Source: Gammaproteobacteria bacterium
GTDB taxonomy: Bacteria > Pseudomonadota > Gammaproteobacteria > Arenicellales > Poriferihabitantaceae
DNA length: 64,000 nt
Assembly (NCBI GenBank): GCA_026709505.1
Contig: JAPOSW010000072.1
Location: 99,634-163,633 of the forward strand
Direction: 5' to 3'
A program made the translations under genes and the position numbers. The notes beneath the pieces were generated by a model. The model saw nothing but the letters and a program-made list of their open reading frames with translations, did no database searches and was not told where the DNA came from. Shown here in pieces: positions 47,868 through 57,666 of the stretch. How positions within the stretch are numbered: position 1 is the first letter of the stretch; every line of letters begins with the position of its first letter.

Positions 47868-48497
47868 CTATGCAGCCGGTTGAAAAACTTCCGTATCGCC
47901 TTTTCCATGGCGCAATACACGCGGCGTTCCACCCACCATGTCTATGACTGAGGTGGGTTCAGCATCGCAGGGTCCGGCATCAATTACCAGGTCAACCTGG
48001 TTCTCGAGACGCTCGCGGATGTCGACAGGGTCGTTCATCGGGTAAATATCACCTGGCAAGATCAACGTTGAACTCATCAGCGGCACCTGCAAATGCCCAA
48101 GCAGTGCCGAGACCACGGCATCGTCGGGGACCCGTAGACCAATGGTTTTCCGTTTCGGGTTTTGCAGTCGTCTCGGAACTTCACGAGATGCCTTCAAAAT
48201 AAAAGTGTAGGGACCGGGAGTAAAGTGCTTAAGGAGCCGATAGGTTGCGTTGTCAATTTTCGCATAAAGACTGAGTTCCGAAAGATCCTTGCAGATCAGG
48301 GTAAAGTTACGGGTATCGTCAAGCCTGCGAATTTTTCGGATCCGCTGCATCGCTTCCTTGTTGCCGATTTCACATCCAAGTGCATAACTCGAGTCAGTCG
48401 GGTAGGCGATGACCCCGCCAGCATTGATGATTTTGACGGCTTCGCGGATCAGGCGCGGCTGGGGGCTGGTCTTGTGAATTGAAAAGAACTGAGACAT
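47868..48497 (-). CDS. YciO-like Sua5/YrdC-family protein
   Basis: 209 residues. GGVIAYPTDSSYALGCEIGN, a KxR-type segment (RIRKIRRLDDTRNFTLICKD) and SSTLILPGD fit the Sua5/YrdC threonylcarbamoyl-AMP synthase fold; the position next to trpS and the length point to the YciO branch, whose role is less certain than that of TsaC. It follows pcnB without a gap. Confidence 0.88.
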   Translation of the reverse strand: MSQFFSIHKTSPQPRLIREAVKIINAGGVIAYPTDSSYALGCEIGNKEAMQRIRKIRRLDDTRNFTLICKDLSELSLYAKIDNATYRLLKHFTPGPYTFILKASREVPRRLQNPKRKTIGLRVPDDAVVSALLGHLQVPLMSSTLILPGDIYPMNDPVDIRERLENQVDLVIDAGPCDAEPTSVIDMVGGTPRVLRHGKGDTEVFQPAA

Positions 48498-49856
48498 TTA
48501 CATCCTATCCTGTGGCTGTGTTGCGGGTGATTGTTCATGCTGTCGATCCGACCTGTTTTTTCGACCCTTTCGTTTCGACCTGGTTTTTCCAGAGTCTGGA
48601 AGTTGATCAATCATCGACATGCGTTTTTTTGAGTTGGCCTTCTGTATTTCGGTCCACCATTTCGCGCATGCCAGGTCAATCTCGCCAACCTTTGACCTCA
48701 ATGCCAGAAAATCGTAAGCAGCCCGGAAGCGCCGATCTGTCATGATGGCTCCAATATCCCGTTTGTGGCGGCGTTCCAGCCTCGCCTGCATCCTCCAGAT
48801 TTCTTGAACTATGTCTCGAACCCTCAATGGAATGACCAGCAGTTCCGGGCTTTTCACTAGACAGTCGGACACCGCAGAGTCATGCGCATCATATGCTCGA
48901 AGACCTTTTGCTCTGTACCGGAGCAGTGATTGTTGATACTCATTCCAGAAAACGACTGAAATGAAGAAGCTGTCGATGACTGGCAGCCCTTCACGAACGC
49001 GCCTGTCGGTATTCCTCAATGCCTGTCGCACAAAGCTCTTGAACGAGTCCGAGCTGCTGCCCTTGCAGCCAGATGCGACATGTGAAAACAGCATTTTACC
49101 TAACGGGGTCTTGAATATTTGATCCCAGGATTCCTCGGCAGCACCCTGATTGAAAAACTTGATCACTTCATCATAGAGCCTGGAACTATTCAAACCCTCC
49201 ACCCATGCAGCGTGCTGTTGAATCTCCTCTTCCATCTCGCACTCGAGATCGAAACCGAGTTTTGCCTTGAACCGAATCGCGCGGATTATTCTTGCCGGAT
49301 CTTCAAGGAAGCGTTGCTGGGGGTTGCCGATCATGCGCAATTGCTGTTGTTGAATGTCCCGAATGCCTCCGAGATAGTCGATCACCTGTTCTTCCACAGG
49401 ATCGTAGTAAAGCGAATTGATGGTGAAATCCCTTCGCATGACGTCTTCCTCCCTCGCGCCATAGATATTTTCGCCATGGAGCGCCCTGCGTTTTTTTCCG
49501 TATTTTGGAAATACCCTGGACATCCATGAACCGGATGATTCAGGATTTGCCCTGTAGGTAGTGACTTCAATATAGTCCATATATCTCCGACCTCTCTGGC
49601 GGACATGAACGATTTTGAAGCGGCGTCCAATAATGCGGGAACGGGGAAAGATTTTGCAGACTTGATTGGGCAAAGCGTCGGTAGCCACATCAAAGTCCTT
49701 GGGCTTTAGTCCGAGTATGAGATCACGAACGCAACCGCCAACCAGCAATCCATCATACCCGTGAGATTTCAGGTTCCGAACAGTCTCAAGCGAGTCCGGA
49801 CTGATGTCGGATTGACCAAAGCCCAGCTCATGCGAGCGATAGTATTCTGCCTCCAA
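48498..49856 (-). CDS. pcnB: Poly(A) polymerase I
   Basis: 452 residues. GYDGLLVGGCVRDLILGLKPKDFDVATDA is the class II nucleotidyltransferase core with the catalytic Asp pair; RRDFTINSLYYDP follows; DPARIIRAIRFKAKLGFDLE is the conserved neck, and the tail is basic (KKRMS, RSKRKGRKNRSDR). It adds 3' poly(A) tails that promote RNA decay. An upstream stop leaves TTG 49856 as the only start I can see in this frame before the motif. Confidence 0.93.
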   Translation of the reverse strand: MEAEYYRSHELGFGQSDISPDSLETVRNLKSHGYDGLLVGGCVRDLILGLKPKDFDVATDALPNQVCKIFPRSRIIGRRFKIVHVRQRGRRYMDYIEVTTYRANPESSGSWMSRVFPKYGKKRRALHGENIYGAREEDVMRRDFTINSLYYDPVEEQVIDYLGGIRDIQQQQLRMIGNPQQRFLEDPARIIRAIRFKAKLGFDLECEMEEEIQQHAAWVEGLNSSRLYDEVIKFFNQGAAEESWDQIFKTPLGKMLFSHVASGCKGSSSDSFKSFVRQALRNTDRRVREGLPVIDSFFISVVFWNEYQQSLLRYRAKGLRAYDAHDSAVSDCLVKSPELLVIPLRVRDIVQEIWRMQARLERRHKRDIGAIMTDRRFRAAYDFLALRSKVGEIDLACAKWWTEIQKANSKKRMSMIDQLPDSGKTRSKRKGRKNRSDRQHEQSPATQPQDRM

Positions 49857-49954
49857 ATGACAGGTCCAGTATCCTTAGCTGACCGAATGCAAATTCAAAA
49901 CTTCATGATTTGCAAAGGGACAGACTCCAGCCTCTGAATTGAAGTTTCAGAGCT

Positions 49955-50557
49955 CTATGCTGATTTTGACTTCTTCCGATCAACTGCTTTCCAGGCAGCC
50001 GGTAATGCAATCATTGCCAGAATGATCTTGGCAAGGTCACCGAGCAGGAACGGCGTCAGGCCCCAGGCCAGAACAGGTTTGTCCCACCCAAGCAGACTTC
50101 CCAGCCAGATCAGGCCAGGCACGTAAATTACGATATTTCCGATCAGCATTGCGGTCAGGGTTGTGTACCATTTACGGTCCCATCCACGTTCAGCGAGATA
50201 GCCAGCGCATACGGCTGCCAAGGCAAAGCCCAGCAGATATCCGCCGGTTGGTCCGAGCATGTAGGCAAGACCGATGCCCTTTTCGGGACTTCCTACAAAT
50301 ACTGGCAGCCCCATTGCACCTAGCGCAAGGTAGGAGATTACGGTTAGTCCGCCGAGTTTCCACCCGCAGGCCATGGAAAAAGCCAAAACCACGAAAGTTT
50401 GCATGGTCATGGGAACCGGATAGAACGGAATCTGGATTTTGGCTGAGGCAGTCAGAAGGACTGCACCAAGTGCTATCAGGACCATACTCCTGATGCTCGC
50501 TGAGTCAATCCGCAACAGACTGCTCAAGGTAGGATAATGCACGGATTGCATGGTCAT
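49955..50557 (-). CDS. bioY: Biotin transporter substrate-binding subunit BioY
   Basis: 200 residues with about six hydrophobic helices. IPFYPVPMTMQTFVVL and GPTGGYLLGFALAA are the BioY signatures. S component of the ECF biotin transporter; the bioM and bioN energy subunits are not adjacent, as in other solitary BioY genes. The closing tail is AAWKAVDRKKSKSA. Confidence 0.95.
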   Translation of the reverse strand: MTMQSVHYPTLSSLLRIDSASIRSMVLIALGAVLLTASAKIQIPFYPVPMTMQTFVVLAFSMACGWKLGGLTVISYLALGAMGLPVFVGSPEKGIGLAYMLGPTGGYLLGFALAAVCAGYLAERGWDRKWYTTLTAMLIGNIVIYVPGLIWLGSLLGWDKPVLAWGLTPFLLGDLAKIILAMIALPAAWKAVDRKKSKSA

Positions 50558-50922
50558 TCTCTAGTTCAATGAATTTTTATCAGTCTTCATGCTGATCAGA
50601 TTAGGCAATTCTGGAAATTGACTGTATTTCCAGCAAAGTAATTCTAAATGATGTCTGGATTGTATCACATGGCTCATTACTGGACTGCATGAGTTGCCGT
50701 GAATTGTGTTTCTGCCATGATGATTCGATATGGGGCAGGCCATGAATGGTCAACACGTCCATTAAACGGAAACAACTCCTCTGGATCAAAATAACCGAGT
50801 GAGAAAATCGAAGAGTTTCATCCTGAAGATATCGCCACACTCAGGAGAACGGCAATCTTTGCTCTGACTTCAGCTACTAATTGCCGGGGGGCCTTGTTTT
50901 CAAGCCTGACCTTTCGCACCCG
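50558..50922. other. Intergenic region between mazF remnant and bioY
   Basis: About 365 bases, no gene recognised. It should hold the bioY promoter on the minus strand. Confidence 0.4.
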
Positions 50923-51176
50923 TCAATTCATATTCCGAAGATGATCGGAGAGCATTAATCCCGTGACCCTGCCCGACGGGGGCAGAATGACTTCGAACAG
51001 ATATCCTTTGACTCTGGATATAATGGGGCAGAACAGCACCAGGCCAGTCTTTTCACTGTAGCTTCGCGGGATCAATACTATTGCAGGTGGCGGCCTGCCT
51101 GTTCGCGGCCAGCTTGGGGAGAAAACGCGAGCCATACGATGTCACCAGCATCCGGAACGTACTGCTTTACTACCAT
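50923..51176 (-). pseudogene. mazF: MazF-type toxin, frameshifted
   Basis: From ATG 51176 the protein begins MVVKQYVPDAGDIVWLAF and reaches GREQAGR, then meets a stop at 51078. Homology continues in another frame (RPPPAIVLIPRSYSEKTG... to LMLSDHLRNM) ending at 50923. One missing C in the run at about 51085-51092 (MazF proteins usually read AGHRPAxVLS here) would rejoin the two. It would have been an mRNA-cleaving endoribonuclease; as read it is inactive. Confidence 0.78.
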
Positions 51177-51407
51177 TGTTCCTTCCCTGTGCATCACCGG
51201 TGTCCTGTCAGGGTGACGGTTCTCTGGCGTCACTTGAGCCAGCATCTCGGACAGGCTGCAAGTCTGCTTGCACATGACGACCTGGTTGTTCCGGGCATTC
51301 ATTTTTATAGCCGATCCTTCCGAAATGCCCCATTGCCCTGCAATGACTTTCGGGATGCGTACAGCGAGGCTACCTCTCCATTTTCCGATATACAGATTGA
51401 CACTCAT
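51177..51407 (-). pseudogene. mazE: MazE-type antitoxin, probably frame-altered at its end
   Basis: ATG 51407 opens an AbrB/SpoVT-like swapped-hairpin domain (KWRGSLAVRIPKVIAGQWG) followed by the toxin-binding segment SLSEMLAQVTPENRHP. Relatives stop soon after this point, but here the frame runs without a stop straight into the MazF start, giving an in-frame MazE-MazF joint. A shift of one base near HPD would restore DTGDAQG-like residues typical of the MazE tail. So a second indel is likely. Confidence 0.65.
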
Positions 51408-51561
51408 GCTAAACGCCTCAAAAAACAATCTAAATCACTATCCTTTTTGTGGCCTGTTTTCTTCCGAATTCAAAAATGATCTACTGTGAATCTGCAAGAG
51501 ACAACCCTTGATCCTGAGACTATTTCGGGTTTCGTAAAATTCATGTGCATAGGCATGAAAG

Positions 51562-52974
51562 TCAAGGAACATTCTGCCAGCTTCCACCGAGAGCCAGATT
51601 GAGTCCAATCCATTCATCCAGCCTGGCTCGCTCAATTCTGGCCAAGTCTGCCTCTGTGGAAAACACCCGACGCTGAATGCTAAGCACATCCAGCAGATCG
51701 GTTTCGCCTTCATTGTACTGGAGCTGGGCAATGCGCAAAGCATGATTGGCATCATCGGCAGCCTGATGCAGGGAAACTACACGATCATGCAGAACAGCAT
51801 TTTGGTCAAGGCTGTTTTCGACCTCGATAAATGCATCAAGCACTGTTTGCGCATAAACTGCGATGGCCTGTTTTTGCTCTGCTGATGCCTGTTCTACCTC
51901 AGCCCTGCCCAGCCCTCCATCAATGAGCGGGACGAGCAGGCTGGACGCTGCCTGCCAAACAGCATTAGCGGGATTGAGAAAATTTGACAGGTCGCTTGAT
52001 GCTCCGCCAATACTTCCGGTGAGGCTGATTCTAGGCATCTGCGCCACCCTGGCCTGTTTGACACGGTTGAATGCTGCAGCCACTGATCGTTCCGCAGCAA
52101 CTATGTCTGGCCGACGCTCCAATAGCGCTGAAGGCAGACCTGCGGGCGGAAGCGGCGGTACACTCGGCAAAGTGCTTCGTACATTCAATTCAGTTGAAGG
52201 ATAACGTCCGATCAGGACTTCCAGTGCACGCAGGGCGTTTCGCTGGGCACCTTTTGCCGCAGCCAGAACAGATTCGGCGTTGGCCAGATCGGATCTTGAC
52301 AAGGCAACCTCCTGCGATGAGGCCAGTCCGGTATCCTTCAATGCATGAACGATGCGATTAGTTTCGGTCAGTGCATCGACCGTTTTTTGGGCAACTTCGA
52401 CCTGGTGATTGGACTCAATCACCAGAAAGTAGGCCCGTGCAACAGCAGCAGCCAAAGAATTCTGGCTAAAAACATAATCTGCCTCCGCTGACTGTGCACT
52501 CAAGGCGGCAACGGCAGTACCTGCCCGAATTCGCCCCCACACATCCAGCTCCATGCCAGCCTGGAGACCGAGACTAAGACTCTCTTGACTGTCGCCAGTT
52601 TTGATGAAACCACCTTGTTCTGCTTCACTGACAAGAGTTACCGTTTGCGACAAGCCCGCTCCTGCCTGCTCTGCCAGCGCCCATGATCGTTCTACGTTCC
52701 GGGCTGCAGCCTGAAGATTGCGATTCCCGGTCTGGGCCTCTCTGGCCAACTCTGCTAAAACCGGATCTCCAATCCTTTCGATCCAGCCAACCCTGACGTC
52801 GCCGACGCTCTCTACAGCATTAGACCAGGCATCGGGCACTGCGGGCAAGGAATCGACCACAACCTGTTTTATGTCGGTTGATGGACGGTTCACCCCACAT
52901 GAACACAAGCCAGCCGAAATCAGAATAACCGCTACCAGCCTAATCATCCAATTTATCCATATATGCCTGTTCAA
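51562..52974 (-). CDS. Outer-membrane efflux factor (NodT/TolC-like lipoprotein)
   Basis: 470 residues. Signal sequence with a probable lipobox around residues 21-26 (AGLCSC). Two OEP repeats: the first about 60-265 (AARNVERSWALAEQAGAG), the second about 285-465 with LERRPDIVAAERSVAAAFNRV, the NodT-family signature. It forms the outer-membrane channel of the RND pump and overlaps the pump gene by 4 bp. Confidence 0.93.
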   Translation of the reverse strand: MNRHIWINWMIRLVAVILISAGLCSCGVNRPSTDIKQVVVDSLPAVPDAWSNAVESVGDVRVGWIERIGDPVLAELAREAQTGNRNLQAAARNVERSWALAEQAGAGLSQTVTLVSEAEQGGFIKTGDSQESLSLGLQAGMELDVWGRIRAGTAVAALSAQSAEADYVFSQNSLAAAVARAYFLVIESNHQVEVAQKTVDALTETNRIVHALKDTGLASSQEVALSRSDLANAESVLAAAKGAQRNALRALEVLIGRYPSTELNVRSTLPSVPPLPPAGLPSALLERRPDIVAAERSVAAAFNRVKQARVAQMPRISLTGSIGGASSDLSNFLNPANAVWQAASSLLVPLIDGGLGRAEVEQASAEQKQAIAVYAQTVLDAFIEVENSLDQNAVLHDRVVSLHQAADDANHALRIAQLQYNEGETDLLDVLSIQRRVFSTEADLARIERARLDEWIGLNLALGGSWQNVP

Positions 52975-55900
52975 GCAGCAGTTTCATTGCTGTTGATGCG
53001 AAACAGCAACGAGTATAATACCGGAGTCACCAGCAGGGTGATGAATGTTGCGAAGCTCAATCCGAACATCAGCACAACGCTCATTGACCTGAAAAACGCA
53101 TCAAAATAAAGCGGCAAAACTCCCAGTACAGTCGTTAATGCACCCATTGTTACAGGACGAAGCCTGCTTGCTGCGGCCTCTATCAGCGCATCGAAACGGG
53201 GCACTCCCGAAGTGATAATCCGGTCAGTGCAGTCTACCAGTACAACCGAGTTTTGAATCAGGAGTCCAGACAGTGACAACAGTCCCAGCATTCCCATGAA
53301 TTCAAGAGGCTTTTCCGTCAACAGCAATCCACAGACTACGCCTACAATCCCAAGCGGAACCACTGACCAGATTACAATTGGCTGCCGGATTGCGTTGAAC
53401 AGCACGATGACAACCAGAACCATCGCCAGAATTGCCAATGGTACAGTACTCGCCAGATTTGTCTGTGCTTCGGCTGAATCACCAAATTCACCTTCCCACT
53501 GCAGTGAATATCCCTCGGGAAGATCGATGGCTTCAATCCTTGGTTTCAAGCGTGAAAACAGGTCGTCTGCATACACCCCAAGTGCCGGGTCGCACTGAAC
53601 CTTGATCGAGAGAATCCGGTTTGTGCGCAGCAATCTTGCATCCCGCCACGTCAAGATGCCACCGTCAATGACCTGAGCAATCGGGACGGCTTTCTGGCTT
53701 ATCTGGCTAATGACCTGGACGGAAGGCAAGCTCCAGGGTTCCAGGCGTTCCTTTTCTTCAGAACGTGAAATGATCGGAATCAGATTGTCCCCCTCGCGAT
53801 ACAAACCGCGCTGCCGGCCATCAAAGTGTTCGTCGAGCGCTTCGGAAACTGCCTTGCGAGTTATGCCTAGGCGTTCACCCTTGTTTTGAGAGTAAACCGG
53901 CTGGATGACGGGAACCTGCCGTCGCCAGTCATCCTTGATCAAAACCGCTTCCCCGTCTGCCGCCATGATGGTCTTGGCCTGGCTGGCAAGACCGCGCAGA
54001 ACGCCTGGATCAGGCCCTGAAAACTTTGCCTCGATCTTCGAACCTCCACCGGGACCAAGCTGGAACTTCCATGCCTTGGCCTGAGCATCAGGAAAAGCTT
54101 CGTCGACATGGGCCTGAATCTCCCGGATCAGCCGATCATTGTCCTGATAGCGCACAGTTCGAACAAGCAGCTGGCCCTTGGATGCGCTCGGAGAGCCGGC
54201 TTCATAAATCAGCATGTACCGCAAGGCGCCCTCTCCAATCAATGTTTGCACATGCTCAACTCCATCCAGCTTTTTTACATGTTCTTCCAGCATTATCACA
54301 TCGTTTCTTGTCCGTTCGATGCCGGTACCCTCCGGGAGAAAAAAGTCGACAACAATTTGGGGGGAGGTCGATGCTGGAAAAAACCCGGCCTTGACGAATT
54401 GAAAACCCCATACAGAGAGCAGGAATATCCCAAGCACGCCAAATAGCGTGAAATAGCGCCTGGACAGGATGGCTCTGATCAAGCCCCGATAGGCCTGCAG
54501 GAAACGCTTTTCCCCGGCAACCGGAGTATCGGGTTTCCTTGCGGATTGCGGGAATATCCAATGGCAAAGCAGCGGCGTTACTGTAAAGGCCAAAACCCAG
54601 CTCAAGCTCAGCGAGATCAACACTACCCAGAACAGGGAGCCTGTAAATTCTGCCGTGTCACCCGGGGCAAAGCCAACAGGAGCAAATGCCAGAATGCCGA
54701 CAATGGTTCCGGCCAGCAAGGGCTTGAAGTTTTTCGAGGCCGCCTCCTTGGCAACCTCGAGCGTGTTCCTGCCCTTTTCCAGGCCAACCTGTATCGCATC
54801 GGTGACAACGACTCCGTTGTCAACCAGCATGCCCAACGAAATCACCAGGGCCCCAAGTGAAATGCGATGCATTGGGATGCCTGCGACCCACATGATGAAT
54901 AGTGTTGCCGCCATGGTCAGGAGAACCGTTGCCCCCATGACCACGCCGGATCGAAATCCCATGAATACAACCAGCGTTGCAAAAACTATGACCAGCGCGG
55001 CAACGACGTTCCAGCCAAAACTGCGAATGGATGAATCGACCACTTTCCCCTGATGGTAAAACTCATGCAGAGCTATTCCAACAGGACGATTTACCCTTAT
55101 CTCCGCGAGTTTCCTGTCCACGGCATTGCCTATCTTTACAACGTTGGCGCCGGGGACATTGGCTATCCCAATACCCAAGGCCGGCTGACCGTTGTAGCGG
55201 ATATACTGCTTTACGGGCTCGATGTAGCCTCTCTTGATGTTCGCTATCTGTCCAAGACGAGTCACACTATCGGAGGAACTGCTACTGACCACCAGGCTCC
55301 GCAAGGCTTCAACAGAGTTGATGTCTCCGGTTGGCTGAACATGAATGCGCTCATCTCCCAGAATGATTTCTCCTGCTGGCGAGACCGAATTCTGCTGTAC
55401 CAGGGTGTTGTAGACCTGATTCAGGAAAATTCCGGAAGCCGCGACGCGTTCCTGAGAAAATTCAATGAAGATTGCTTCTTCCTGCCCCCCGATAATCCTG
55501 ACTTTTGCAACGCCATCGACAAGCAGCAGGTCGCGGCGCAGACCCTCGGCATAGGCCATCAATTCAACCGGAGAGAATCCTTCTCCGGCAAGCAGGTAGT
55601 AGATTCCGTAAACTTCGCCAAAGTCATCATTGACAATGCTTTTCCCGGTGCCCGGCGGCAGGTGACGCTGCGCCTCGTCTATCTTGTTCCTTACCTTCTT
55701 CCATGCCAGCTGAAGGTCGGCCCTGGTCCGCGAAGCGGCATAGCGAATTTCTACACTGATTTCCGACTTGCCGGCGATAGAAATCGAGTTCAGCGACTCA
55801 ACTTCCGATAATTGCTGAAGCGCGGTTTCCAGGGGCTCGGTCACTTCATTCATCACTTCCTGGGGACTGGCTCCGGGATATTCAGTAGTGATCCTGGCTA

Positions 55901-56030
55901 CACGAATCGTAAATTCAGGATCTTCAAAGCGAGGCATGTTTTGGTAGGCAAGCAGGCCGCCAGCTAACGCAACAATCATTCCGATTGTTCCAAGCAGCGG
56001 ATTCCTGATGGAGATCTCAGCCAAGTTCAC
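52971..56030 (-). CDS. RND efflux pump inner-membrane permease (AcrB-like)
   Basis: 1019 residues, the normal pump length, with 12 hydrophobic helices (one near 10-28, blocks at about 335-490 and 520-545, and 855-1005). YPGASPQEVMNEVTEPLE is the N-terminal porter signature. In helix 4 LGMLVDNGVVVTDAIQ carries the proton-relay Asp as VDN...TD, not the VDDAI of AcrB, as in a divergent RND subgroup. Exports hydrophobic compounds using proton flow, together with the adaptor and channel genes of the same operon. Substrate unknown. Confidence 0.94.
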   Translation of the reverse strand: MNLAEISIRNPLLGTIGMIVALAGGLLAYQNMPRFEDPEFTIRVARITTEYPGASPQEVMNEVTEPLETALQQLSEVESLNSISIAGKSEISVEIRYAASRTRADLQLAWKKVRNKIDEAQRHLPPGTGKSIVNDDFGEVYGIYYLLAGEGFSPVELMAYAEGLRRDLLLVDGVAKVRIIGGQEEAIFIEFSQERVAASGIFLNQVYNTLVQQNSVSPAGEIILGDERIHVQPTGDINSVEALRSLVVSSSSSDSVTRLGQIANIKRGYIEPVKQYIRYNGQPALGIGIANVPGANVVKIGNAVDRKLAEIRVNRPVGIALHEFYHQGKVVDSSIRSFGWNVVAALVIVFATLVVFMGFRSGVVMGATVLLTMAATLFIMWVAGIPMHRISLGALVISLGMLVDNGVVVTDAIQVGLEKGRNTLEVAKEAASKNFKPLLAGTIVGILAFAPVGFAPGDTAEFTGSLFWVVLISLSLSWVLAFTVTPLLCHWIFPQSARKPDTPVAGEKRFLQAYRGLIRAILSRRYFTLFGVLGIFLLSVWGFQFVKAGFFPASTSPQIVVDFFLPEGTGIERTRNDVIMLEEHVKKLDGVEHVQTLIGEGALRYMLIYEAGSPSASKGQLLVRTVRYQDNDRLIREIQAHVDEAFPDAQAKAWKFQLGPGGGSKIEAKFSGPDPGVLRGLASQAKTIMAADGEAVLIKDDWRRQVPVIQPVYSQNKGERLGITRKAVSEALDEHFDGRQRGLYREGDNLIPIISRSEEKERLEPWSLPSVQVISQISQKAVPIAQVIDGGILTWRDARLLRTNRILSIKVQCDPALGVYADDLFSRLKPRIEAIDLPEGYSLQWEGEFGDSAEAQTNLASTVPLAILAMVLVVIVLFNAIRQPIVIWSVVPLGIVGVVCGLLLTEKPLEFMGMLGLLSLSGLLIQNSVVLVDCTDRIITSGVPRFDALIEAAASRLRPVTMGALTTVLGVLPLYFDAFFRSMSVVLMFGLSFATFITLLVTPVLYSLLFRINSNETAA

Positions 56031-56041
56031 TGGCCGTTTTC

Positions 56042-57109
56042 CTAATTTGGCATCCAGGGGCGGACCTTCATCCCCTCATAAAAGAAACTGACGCCTGCAG
56101 CGACTATCGTATCACCCGGGCTTAACCCTTCCACTACGGTAACGGTATCACTCAAGTTCGGCTGCACTGCAACTGGCTGTTTTTGCAGACCTTGACCTTC
56201 GGTCACCAGCCAGACATACTTGTTCTCGCCTTCTGACAGGATTGATGAAAGCGGAACTGCAACACCGCCTTCTACAATGCCTGACTCTTCTGTAAAGCGT
56301 AAATCCAGTTCAACAGTCGCTGTCATGCCGGGCAGAATCAGCAGGTCTTCCGGCGGCTCGAATGACAGGCTCACCGAGTAGGTCTGGGTTGCCTGGTCGG
56401 CTTGACCGGCAAATTCCGTGAACTCGGCATTGATATGTTCACTGGGAGCGGCATCCAGAATTATTCTGGCATCTGCATTTTCAATCTGGCGGCCCCTGAC
56501 CACAATGATGCTCGGAACATTTATCACTGCTTCAACTTCATCGCTTTGCAGGATGACGACTGGCTCTTTTGCCTGAACATTCTGGAATTGCCGGATCAAT
56601 ACACGTGAAATGCGACCGGAAAAAGGCGCTTTCAGGGTAGTGTCACTGAACGCTTTCTCGACTGTATCAAGAGCTGCTCGCGTGACGTCTTTTCGGGTGC
56701 GTCGGGAATCGAGCACACTGCGGGAAATTGCATCCTGGTCGTACAGCTTCTCGGCTCTCTGGTACTCCGTGTCCGCATTCTCGTATTCCGCTTTCGCCTG
56801 GGACAGCCGACTTGTTGTGTCGCTCTGGTCAAGCTGGGCAATAATGTCACCGCCTTGAACCAGGTCGCTTTCCAGTACGTTTAATTCCTTGACTTCTCCG
56901 GCGATCTGGAAAGTCAGTTCGACTGACTCCGCTGCCTGGATTACCGCTGGAAGCGTAAACGTCCTTTGAACCGGTGCATCCTCAACGGTCATCAATTTGG
57001 CAGGACGTATTTTTTCAGGGGCTTTCGAGGGCTGTTCTTCCGAGCACCCTTGAGTTAGCAAGAGCACAGCAAATGCCAATAAGCAGCAAGCAATCTGTTT
57101 AACCATCAT
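56042..57109 (-). CDS. RND efflux periplasmic adaptor lipoprotein
   Basis: 355 residues. Lipobox LTQGC with Cys22, then a biotinyl-lipoyl-like domain (GEVKELNVLESDLVQGGDII), a coiled-coil hairpin (about 95-150, LSQAKAEYENADTEYQRAEK), the second lipoyl half (LKAPFSGRISRVLI), a beta-barrel and a membrane-proximal domain. First gene of the pump operon; 11 bp to the permease. Confidence 0.94.
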   Translation of the reverse strand: MMVKQIACCLLAFAVLLLTQGCSEEQPSKAPEKIRPAKLMTVEDAPVQRTFTLPAVIQAAESVELTFQIAGEVKELNVLESDLVQGGDIIAQLDQSDTTSRLSQAKAEYENADTEYQRAEKLYDQDAISRSVLDSRRTRKDVTRAALDTVEKAFSDTTLKAPFSGRISRVLIRQFQNVQAKEPVVILQSDEVEAVINVPSIIVVRGRQIENADARIILDAAPSEHINAEFTEFAGQADQATQTYSVSLSFEPPEDLLILPGMTATVELDLRFTEESGIVEGGVAVPLSSILSEGENKYVWLVTEGQGLQKQPVAVQPNLSDTVTVVEGLSPGDTIVAAGVSFFYEGMKVRPWMPN

Positions 57110-57613
57110 TTATCTCGATGCCATTTACTCCTTCATATTATATGACTTTCCAGACTACTCGACTAACAGAGCTTAATCTGCCGGCAAATGGGAAAGTCAA
57201 GCCTTTCCAATGTGAACACCCAACAGGTTTTGCTCTTTCTGACCAAGCATGGAATCTATCAAGGGTATTGATTACCCTAGTCACTGTATTTCTCGATACA
57301 ACCTCGTCTTCCATCACCCTGGATTCGAGAATGAAAATCTATCCATGATGAAAAAGTACCAAATCTTATCGACCATGACTTGAAGATTTCTCTATTCGAA
57401 GGTCGTTTTAACAGTTCTCGATCCAAAGTAATATTATCGATATAGCAACACTCTGCATTACGCAAGGGTGGAGAAGATTTGAATGCCGATCGGCAGTTAA
57501 ATACTTTGTTTCTGAGCCTCTGCCCTCATTAATTTGTCATTAATTTGCCGATGCCACATGACGGGCAATCCACCTGAACCAATCTTGTTTTACAGAATAC
57601 AACACTTTTGTTG
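57110..57613. other. Intergenic region upstream of the ATPase pair
   Basis: About 500 AT-leaning bases between divergent genes. It contains a tandem 11-bp repeat TCATTAATTTG (57526-57536 and 57537-57547) and a short inverted repeat (57600-57604 with 57609-57613, loop 4). No gene seen. This may be the border of the right-hand accessory island. Confidence 0.5.
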
Positions 57614-57637
57614 ACAACAATATTGTTGTATTATATT
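57611..57637 (+). promoter_or_regulatory. Putative promoter with 16-bp palindromic operator
   Basis: TTGACA (57611-57616) is a perfect -35 box and TATATT (57632-57637) a possible -10 with a 15-nt spacer. A perfect palindrome ACAACAATATTGTTGT (57614-57629) fills the spacer, so a bound dimer would block the polymerase. It is 30 bp upstream of the first ATPase ATG. Confidence 0.6.
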
Positions 57638-57666
57638 CCTTATATGGTTAACCAAAATTACAAGGC

